From an uncultured Solobacterium sp. (lineage in GTDB: Bacteria; Bacillota_I; Bacilli_A; Erysipelotrichales; Erysipelotrichaceae), in contig URCJ01000014.1 of the NCBI GenBank assembly GCA_900546285.1, positions 1 through 38,316 of the forward strand: 38,316 nucleotides of DNA, given 5' to 3'. The first letter of the stretch is position 1. Each line of letters begins with the position of its first letter. Shown in pieces: positions 34,201 to 38,316 of the stretch. The translations under genes were made by a program, and so were the position numbers. The notes under the pieces were generated by a model. The model ran no database searches. It was given only the letters and a program-made list of their open reading frames with translations, and had not been told where the DNA came from.

Positions 34201-35157
34201 AGTCTTAGCATATTTTTTTTCTGCTGCGATTCTAATATTTGTTTCTTCATCCTTTTTAAGAGATAAAGTATTTTTAATTTTTTCATTCTCACTATTTAAT
34301 ATAGATATTTCATTGTCATAAACAGTTTGAAGTCTTTGGAATTCTAAATCATTGTTAGTTTTTAAATCTTCCTTGGTTTTTAATAGTTGCTCTTTTTTGA
34401 AGCATAAGGCATCGTAATCTTTTTCTAAACGTAATAGTTCTTCTTTTTTAGCATTTATTTTTTCAGTTTGAGTTTTAATAATTTCAGCTTCTTTTTCTTT
34501 ATTAGCAGCTTCAATTTTTGCTAGCGCTTCTTCTTGACTAATTTTATTCTTTTCTATTTCTTTTTCTAGAGATTTAATTTCTTGATTATATGAGTCTTTT
34601 ATTTCTTCTATTTTTTTAGTTCTATCATTCTTTTCTTGTTTAAGACTTATGATTTCGCGGTTTGTTTCATTATCAAAATTAGCAGCTTTAATGTTGAATG
34701 CTTCGTTTTGTTGATCTCTTTGTTTTTTTAGTTCTTCTAATTGTTGTTCATAAGAAAGACGTAGTGCTTCATTATCGTTATATTCTTTTTCGATTCCTTC
34801 ACTAAATTTATTTATATAAGTATTTTTTAGCTTGTCCTTCTTTACATCCAATTGAGACATTTTTTTGTCAGAACTAGCTTTTAAGGTACTTATCTTTTTA
34901 TCAGCAGAAGCAAGTTGAGTATTTAATTTTTCTTGTTCCTTTAATAAAAATTCTTTTGAAGTAGTGTGTTTATTTTTTAATTTATCAATTCTTTCGTTAT
35001 GAAAAAATTTTATTTCTTTATTTTCGTTATTAATTGAAGCAATATCACTTCTAAGTTCTTTGTTGGCGTTTTTTGTTTCGCTAATGTTAGTATTTACCGC
35101 ATCAATAGTAGTTTTTTCGTTGGTTTGTTTACTGAATAAATTAGTACTTTTTCTCAT
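31255..35157 (-). CDS. Giant coiled-coil protein
   Basis: 1300-aa protein made almost entirely of charged heptad-like sequence rich in Glu, Lys, Asn, Leu and Ile, from about residue 30 to the C-terminus. I see no Walker motifs, no membrane segment, no signal peptide and almost no proline (one in KVRPFVLKNEN near residue 1090), so it is not an SMC/Rad50 ATPase. A continuous coil of this size would be on the order of 190 nm long. It is the first gene of the four-gene operon, with a good promoter (TTGTTT-17-TATAAT) and an AGAGGG ribosome site. Function is unknown; a filament, scaffold or tether is a fair guess only. Confidence 0.85.
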   Translation of the reverse strand: MRKSTNLFSKQTNEKTTIDAVNTNISETKNANKELRSDIASINNENKEIKFFHNERIDKLKNKHTTSKEFLLKEQEKLNTQLASADKKISTLKASSDKKMSQLDVKKDKLKNTYINKFSEGIEKEYNDNEALRLSYEQQLEELKKQRDQQNEAFNIKAANFDNETNREIISLKQEKNDRTKKIEEIKDSYNQEIKSLEKEIEKNKISQEEALAKIEAANKEKEAEIIKTQTEKINAKKEELLRLEKDYDALCFKKEQLLKTKEDLKTNNDLEFQRLQTVYDNEISILNSENEKIKNTLSLKKDEETNIRIAAEKKYAKTLAELNELASILTNKEKATLANLEEQLKNRSEDFKKQFSEFVENLDQKYLNEKENHEKELQVLKQKVEIEKAEFEKRKTYLLDRYNDRFNQAQQAIGLLKNDNEELENKYTALSKDYKQKIDDLKNKIKELNDEYLNSLEIKENEYKKKIDEYKTENDEIIETILNSKNAVNDKIDSLNIKIAAIQASIETYVSNSDAEKENLKNRFEEEKQRINNNIQVIQEKIFTLVNVTSVKAKEENEKLLADLLRKKEDLKAKYDEAVAEIEAEFKKKDQELEADYHADVERLQKSFEQRIEYLTNQHQEKLTSLNKQEEDEKAKFEKEKAFIDANNIELEDNFNADVAKLQSTRSDLLKNIQALKDELNVEEANFNAFLVELDKKKEESLETLKTNYESKQAKITDEFINRKKKEEKILNDLTISNADRETTLTSVISILDEKKKEKDEEIAKFKDENQEIKVSLLDKLAEEKKKLEELENNHQDQLNIYKNNLDNKLKEIKEFKEALDNELAYITNVNDDEIKEVMTYYKDEFNIKKLDLKHQEDNYVQENNIEISNKEKELELLKIECADLLTDIKNRKNRLENEYTASYKLQLARTRETADELNNAENEAVLKRGEWQNLIQAKQKENDLETELLKSNYDKALKELRENNKSTLNNLHNTKKELIEKRYQLARDFDDANKGYENYVDEQNQKFEELKNQTSTYINNLKEEIANIVLKQNELNDTFAKKVNDIKKELVNAFDTYDELVKVRPFVLKNENDQKEDIMLILASEFKEKIDELNNTHQEAVKTLNEYKKEKLEQIAKEFEENVNSKGTITNTYESQIKEISDKYEELIVKEKERQANLRYKIDLNIKNIDEEKTLYEERLAELENKFNEDKEVLEKMHLENIDRENQIFLSEQEAELEETSYVTNDIDTINKKIDEINQKFNVINDEIDMKRFAVITIFTNKMQEIDDYYNSLVNDNNNRRKQVDVMNNKVATIFKKN

Positions 35158-35202
35158 AAATCTGCCCTCTATTAAAAAAAGAAATAGGTATTTCCTGATA
35201 AA

Positions 35203-35231
35203 ATTATACTGTTTTTATAAATATTAAACAA
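35203..35231 (-). promoter_or_regulatory. Promoter of the coiled-coil/TRIC/ADA/patatin operon
   Basis: On the minus strand TTGTTT (35226-35231) and TATAAT (35203-35208) are separated by 17 bp. The roughly 40-nt leader contains a weak GAAAT/ATTTC hairpin followed by seven T residues (35174-35194), which might act as an attenuator. Confidence 0.75.
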
Positions 35232-35239
35232 ATTTTGTA

Positions 35240-35268
35240 TTGCATTTTGTAAAAGTTTCTAGTATGAT
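35240..35268 (+). promoter_or_regulatory. Promoter of the tRNA cluster
   Basis: TTGCAT (35240-35245) and TATGAT (35263-35268) with a 17-bp spacer, about 22 bp before the first tRNA. It is back to back with the promoter of the divergent coiled-coil operon; the two -35 boxes are 8 bp apart. Confidence 0.8.
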
Positions 35269-35289
35269 AATAAAGCGCAGTGATGAAGT

Positions 35290-35363
35290 GGTTCCTTAGC
35301 CAAGTGGTAAGGCAATAGACTGCAACTCTGTGATCGCCGGTTCGAATCTGGCAGGAACCTCCA
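35290..35363 (+). tRNA. tRNA-Cys (GCA)
   Basis: Complete cloverleaf with a perfect 7-bp acceptor stem (GGTTCCT/AGGAACC), anticodon GCA and encoded CCA. First of nine tRNA genes in the cluster. Confidence 0.96.
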
Positions 35364-35369
35364 TTTAGT

Positions 35370-35455
35370 GGGGATGTGGCGGAATGGTAGACGCGAGGGA
35401 CTTAAAATCCCTTGGTAGCAATACTGTGAGGGTTCAACTCCCTCCATCCCCACCA
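35370..35455 (+). tRNA. tRNA-Leu (TAA)
   Basis: Class II tRNA with a long variable arm, acceptor GGGGATG/CATCCCC, anticodon TAA and encoded CCA. It lies 6 nt after tRNA-Cys. Confidence 0.96.
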
Positions 35456-35477
35456 CTAAACAGCGTAAACAAAATGT

Positions 35478-35554
35478 GCGCCCATAGCTCAACTGGATAG
35501 AGCGTTTGACTACGGATCAAAAGGTTGCGGGTTCAAGTCCTGCTGGGCGCGCCA
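35478..35554 (+). tRNA. tRNA-Arg (ACG)
   Basis: Acceptor GCGCCCA/TGGGCGC, anticodon loop CTACGGA giving ACG, encoded CCA. The A34 should be edited to inosine by TadA to read CGN codons. Confidence 0.96.
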
Positions 35555-35579
35555 AAAACTTAAAATTTCTTTTTTTTCT

Positions 35580-35656
35580 CGGGATGTAGCTCAGCTTGGT
35601 AGAGTACTTGATTTGGGATCAAGGTGTCGCAGGTTCGAATCCTGTCATCCCGACCA
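35580..35656 (+). tRNA. tRNA-Pro (TGG)
   Basis: Acceptor CGGGATG/CATCCCG, anticodon loop TTTGGGA giving TGG, encoded CCA. A T-rich run (TTTCTTTTTTTTCTC) precedes it in the spacer. Confidence 0.96.
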
Positions 35657-35672
35657 TTAAATTTATTTATTT

Positions 35673-35749
35673 GGCTAGGTAGCTTAGTTGGCTAGAGCAA
35701 TCGGTTCATACCCGGTAGGTCGTGGGTTCGAGTCCCACCCTCGCCACCA
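35673..35749 (+). tRNA. tRNA-Met (CAT), probably elongator
   Basis: 77-nt cloverleaf with anticodon loop TTCATAC, as in elongator tRNA-Met of other Bacillota, and encoded CCA. The acceptor stem GGCTAGG/CCTCGCC has an internal T.C mismatch at pair 4-69; a G at position 4 would restore pairing. Confidence 0.9.
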
Positions 35750-35760
35750 ATTAGTTAGTC

Positions 35761-35837
35761 GGACCCTTAGCTCAGTTGGTCAGAGCTTCCGGCTCATAAC
35801 CGGGTGGTCGTAGGTTCGAGTCCTACAGGGTCCACCA
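35761..35837 (+). tRNA. tRNA with CAT anticodon, probably tRNA-Ile2 (lysidine type)
   Basis: Acceptor GGACCCT/AGGGTCC, anticodon loop CTCATAA, T arm GTAGG/CCTAC and encoded CCA. The body resembles the AUA-reading tRNA-Ile of Bacillota, whose C34 is changed to lysidine by TilS, more than an elongator or initiator Met tRNA. Elongator Met remains an alternative. Confidence 0.8.
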
Positions 35838-35866
35838 ATAAGTAAACTAAAAGAATTTTAAATTAT

Positions 35867-35957
35867 GGAGGAATACCCAAGTGGCTGAAGGGTCCGGTCT
35901 TGAAAACCGGTAGGTCAGGAAACTGGCGCCTGGGTTCGAATCCCAGTTCCTCCGCCA
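35867..35957 (+). tRNA. tRNA-Ser (TGA)
   Basis: Class II tRNA with long variable arm, acceptor GGAGGAA/TTCCTCC, anticodon TGA and encoded CCA. Confidence 0.96.
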
Positions 35958-35971
35958 TTTCTATTAAAACT

Positions 35972-36005
35972 TATTAAGTTAGAACTGGAATTCGAACACT
36001 TAATA
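35972..36005. repeat. Palindrome in the spacer between tRNA-Ser and tRNA-fMet
   Basis: TATTAAGT (35972-35979) and ACTTAATA (35998-36005) are perfect 8-bp arms around an 18-nt loop that contains TGGAATTCGAAC. The loop on the minus strand (GTTCGAATTCCA) resembles a tRNA T arm. It may be a processing structure or an old tRNA remnant. Confidence 0.4.
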
Positions 36006-36027
36006 TGTTATTATAGAAAAGCAACAT

Positions 36028-36104
<77 letters not shown>

Positions 36105-36106
36105 AT

Positions 36107-36182
36107 GGTTCTGTAGCTCAGTTGGTAGAGCAATGGACTGAAAATCCATGTGTCGCCAGTTCAATTCTGGCCGGAACCACCA
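36107..36182 (+). tRNA. tRNA-Phe (GAA)
   Basis: Acceptor GGTTCTG/CGGAACC (one T.G wobble), anticodon GAA, encoded CCA. Last gene of the cluster, 2 nt after tRNA-fMet. Confidence 0.96.
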
Positions 36183-36191
36183 TTAGTTAAT

Positions 36192-36217
36192 AAAGTGCCT
36201 TAAATAGGCACTTTTTT
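36192..36217 (+). terminator. Terminator of the tRNA cluster
   Basis: AAGTGCCT and AGGCACTT form an 8-bp stem around TAAAT, followed by TTTT. It lies 10 nt after tRNA-Phe. Confidence 0.93.
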
Positions 36218-36347
36218 AATGTTTGGCCACGAATTGCGCACGAATTTATATATAATTAATGTTTATCTTTTAGGCATCTGAATTTTCCCTTGTTTTTATT
36301 AGATCTAAAATACAAATCCTTATTCTCTTTTGTACAGTATATTCAAA

Positions 36348-36375
36348 ACTCCTCATGGTTATTAACATGAGGAGT
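36348..36375 (-). terminator. Terminator of the glycosyltransferase/small membrane protein pair
   Basis: ACTCCTCATG and CATGAGGAGT are perfect 10-bp arms around an A/T-rich 8-nt loop, followed on the minus strand by TTTT. It lies just past the stop at 36382. Confidence 0.85.
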
Positions 36376-36381
36376 ACATCA

Positions 36382-36753
36382 TCATTCATTAGTTTCTAAA
36401 GCCTTATAATATATCAACATCATAAATGTAGAAACAATAAGTCCAATATAGAATTCAGGAAAAGCCATATCAAGACTTGTCTTTAAACTTATTTGAGGTG
36501 TAATTGTGTAAGTATACCAAGTAAAGAACATAAATAATTCTGATAGTACCATACCAATTGTCCCAATACCACTTATCCATTCATCAGTGAATAAACCAAT
36601 CACAAATATCACTAGTGATAACATCCCTATTGGATTTGTAAGATTAATAATACCAGAGATTTCTTGTACACCCTTCATACCACCATATTGATTAAGCAAC
36701 ATCGGTGATAAACTAGCGATAAATAATAACGATAATAAAACTTTCTTTTTCAT
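36382..36753 (-). CDS. Small polytopic membrane protein of unknown function
   Basis: 123-aa hydrophobic protein with an N-terminal MKKK plus signal-like segment (residues about 4-21) and three further membrane segments (about 42-57, 60-82, 98-117). I recognise no family. A GGAGGTC ribosome site supports the start. It begins 9 nt after the glycosyltransferase gene and shares its terminator, so the two are probably one operon; a role as a partner or export helper of the glycosyltransferase is possible but not shown. Confidence 0.75.
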   Translation of the reverse strand: MKKKVLLSLLFIASLSPMLLNQYGGMKGVQEISGIINLTNPIGMLSLVIFVIGLFTDEWISGIGTIGMVLSELFMFFTWYTYTITPQISLKTSLDMAFPEFYIGLIVSTFMMLIYYKALETNE

Positions 36754-36762
36754 TTTGACCTC

Positions 36763-38001
36763 CTATCTTCTAATTTGATTTAGATTTAATCTTCTAGTAT
36801 GAGCAATTGGTGTCCACTCAACTTTCTTAAATAAAGCAACAATTGTGATTGGCATATACGTAAGCATAAATATTGGACAAGTAAAGATATAAATAATCTT
36901 CTTCAAATTTGTACAATAAATATTCTTCCATTCCTTTAGCGTTGTTAATAGGGAGATAATGAACAATATAAGATACATCCCTAAGAAGACATTAAACAAA
37001 CTACTAAATAAATATATAAATGAATTGTTTAATAAGAAGCGATCAAGAATATAAGCTATATTAACAACAAAACTAATAAAACTTATTATTCCTGCAGGAG
37101 CCGAGTTCATTAGCATGTCATAGCTTGAGAAATCACCCTTAATGACCTTTTTAATAAGCTCTAAGCCATATTTGTTTAAAACTTGAATTATCCCCTTAGA
37201 CCATCTTAATCTTTGATTAAAAGACTGTTTAAAGCTTGTAGGCTGTTCATCATAAACAACCGCCTTATCAGCATAGCCAATCTTTATATCCTTCAGCACA
37301 CTATCAACGCTGAATTGAATATCTTCTGTCAACAAGAAATAGTTCCACCCATCATTGTTTTCTATCAATTCATTTGAAACCAAGAAACCAGTGCCACTTA
37401 TTGCACAACTAGAATTTATAATCATTCTAGAAGTATTCAAATGAGCAGATTCATGTAAATACCACAAACCATAACCAGCACTAATCCAGTTATCACCATA
37501 ATTTTTAGAATTACGATAAGAGGTAACTGCTTGATAACCTTCATTGTATACTCTATTAATTTCCTTAACAAAGTCTTTATCTACAATATTATCGGCATCA
37601 AACACAAGATATGCATCATAGTGCTTGTTTGTTTGTCTAATCTTACTTAACAAATAATTTAAGACATAACCCTTACCTACTTCAACAGAATTAAATCTTT
37701 TATATACAATAGCACCCTTTTCTTTAGCAAGCTCATAAGTATTATCGCTACAGTTATCTGCACAAACATAGATATCAACATAATCACTTGGATAGTTTTG
37801 ATTCTTAAGACTATCTATAAGATTGCCAATGACTTGTTCCTCATTTCTAGCCGCAATTAGAATCGCATATCTATTTGTTTTATCATTAATAACTCTTGTC
37901 CTATTTCTTACAAATAATGGCAAGAATAAATATAATGCCTGATATGTATAACATAAGATAAATATAATAGTTACAATTTTATTAAAATAGTCAATATTCA
38001 T
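36763..38001 (-). CDS. Membrane glycosyltransferase, family GT2
   Basis: 412-aa enzyme with an N-terminal membrane helix (about 10-30), a GT-A catalytic domain and about three C-terminal membrane helices. Processive beta-glycosyltransferase motifs are all visible: ARNEE (51-55), the metal-binding DADN (135-138), TED (225-227, catalytic Asp) and QRLRW (263-267). This layout is shared with cellulose, hyaluronan and poly-GlcNAc synthases. The sugar and acceptor are unknown. A strong AGAGGGAG ribosome site supports the start. The polysaccharide deacetylase at 2463 could act on such a polymer, but lies 33 kb away. Confidence 0.9.
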   Translation of the reverse strand: MNIDYFNKIVTIIFILCYTYQALYLFLPLFVRNRTRVINDKTNRYAILIAARNEEQVIGNLIDSLKNQNYPSDYVDIYVCADNCSDNTYELAKEKGAIVYKRFNSVEVGKGYVLNYLLSKIRQTNKHYDAYLVFDADNIVDKDFVKEINRVYNEGYQAVTSYRNSKNYGDNWISAGYGLWYLHESAHLNTSRMIINSSCAISGTGFLVSNELIENNDGWNYFLLTEDIQFSVDSVLKDIKIGYADKAVVYDEQPTSFKQSFNQRLRWSKGIIQVLNKYGLELIKKVIKGDFSSYDMLMNSAPAGIISFISFVVNIAYILDRFLLNNSFIYLFSSLFNVFLGMYLILFIISLLTTLKEWKNIYCTNLKKIIYIFTCPIFMLTYMPITIVALFKKVEWTPIAHTRRLNLNQIRR

Positions 38002-38098
38002 AAATCTACTCCCTCTGTATTATTTGTACTATCTGTATTAATTGTATTAGTCATTATATTTATTTGTCAATAAAAAAGTTCACTAGCGTTCACGTTAA

Positions 38099-38127
38099 TA
38101 GTTAGCCAGATGTGGCTAGCTATTTTT
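38099..38127 (+). terminator. Orphan plus-strand terminator-like hairpin
   Basis: TAGTTAGCCA and TGGCTAGCTA pair over 10 bp (one T.G) around GATG, followed by TTTTT. No plus-strand gene precedes it within the window; the nearest upstream plus-strand feature is the tRNA cluster, 1.9 kb away. Confidence 0.65.
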
Positions 38128-38154
38128 ATATTAGCTTAAGATATAATTTAAGTA

Positions 38155-38286
38155 ATGATAGATACTAACTTCCATAATGGTTCAACAAATAATAGTAACT
38201 ATGATAGCTTTGATTCTTATCTAGAAAAATATAAAGGTGATAAACCTAAGTTTAAATCAATCATATGGAATAAGTGTAAAAATTAA
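38155..38286 (+). CDS. Small 43-aa ORF of unknown function
   Basis: ORF starting MIDTNFHNGSTNNSNYDS and ending in SIIWNKCKN. It is rich in Asn and Ser at the N-terminus and Lys at the C-terminus, with no recognisable domain. A TATAAT box (38142-38147) lies 7 nt upstream and there is no ribosome site, the same arrangement as three other genes here. It could be a true small leaderless gene or a chance ORF. Confidence 0.4.
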   Translation: MIDTNFHNGSTNNSNYDSFDSYLEKYKGDKPKFKSIIWNKCKN

Positions 38287-38316
38287 ATACGAAATTTGAC
38301 ATAAAAAAAGTGGTTG

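Noticed and set aside
31255..35157. SMC/Rad50-like ATPase
   Set aside because: No Walker A, Walker B or signature motif at either end; it is coiled coil throughout.
35171..35194. Transcription attenuator in the coiled-coil operon leader
   Set aside because: The stem is only 5 bp and A/T-rich, although seven T residues follow; too weak to list as a separate terminator, mentioned only with the promoter.
35259..35492. 77-codon minus-strand open frame with protein-like ends
   Set aside because: It runs antisense across the tRNA-Cys, tRNA-Leu and part of the tRNA-Arg genes; a shadow of structured RNA genes, often mis-annotated as a protein.

Overview
The window looks like chromosome of a low-GC, AT-rich Bacillota, most likely an Erysipelotrichia-type lineage close to Mollicutes. 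This is an inference from four things: the strong A/T codon bias; a rimP-nusA-rnpM-ylxQ-infB-rbfA operon with a short IF2 and a NusA carrying a long acidic tail; a perfect CIRCE operator; and CCA-encoding tRNA genes. UGA reads as stop and UGG as Trp, so the standard bacterial code applies. I cannot name the species from sequence alone.

Layout. 1-2360: an IS200/IS605-type element on the minus strand with three overlapping genes: a previously hidden 59-aa ribbon-helix-helix-like ORF, the Y1 transposase tnpA, and a tnpB that lacks the usual zinc ribbon. 2.4-7.0 kb: a polysaccharide deacetylase, a YitT membrane protein, a threonine-aldolase-like PLP enzyme and an AAA/DUF4143 ATPase preceded by four 23-bp iterons. 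7.1-12.1 kb: the minus-strand translation/transcription operon rimP to rbfA. 12.1-17.8 kb: a CPBP protease-like membrane protein, an FAD-dependent dehydrogenase, HtrA and a CIRCE-controlled htpG. 17.8-24.8 kb: purine nucleoside phosphorylase, a DUF4236 protein, an ABC half-exporter, an alpha/beta hydrolase, and an acyl-CoA ligase paired with an E2-like acyltransferase. 25.0-27.2 kb: a zinc phospholipase C-like protein and an MFS transporter. 27.3-35.2 kb: a tightly packed four-gene operon running leftward (1300-aa coiled coil, TRIC-like channel, adenosine deaminase-Rossmann/SLOG fusion, patatin lipase). 35.3-36.2 kb: nine tRNA genes from one promoter to one terminator. 36.4-38.3 kb: a small membrane protein, a family-2 glycosyltransferase and a 43-aa ORF.

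The most interesting points are these. (1) The coiled-coil/TRIC/ADA-SLOG/patatin operon resembles a nucleotide-sensing, membrane-effector module and matches no system I know by name. (2) A GC-rich 12-bp tandem repeat is inserted in frame in three unrelated genes (nusA, the FAD dehydrogenase and the ADA fusion), in two different reading frames. (3) Iterons with an exact 23-bp period sit upstream of the AAA/DUF4143 gene. (4) The IS605 element has an RHH-like accessory gene and 8-nt start/stop overlaps at both gene junctions. (5) Several genes have a perfect TATAAT 6-7 nt before the ATG and no Shine-Dalgarno sequence, which predicts leaderless mRNAs. The housekeeping part (operon order, tRNAs, CIRCE) is secure; functions proposed for the 27-35 kb operon are inference.
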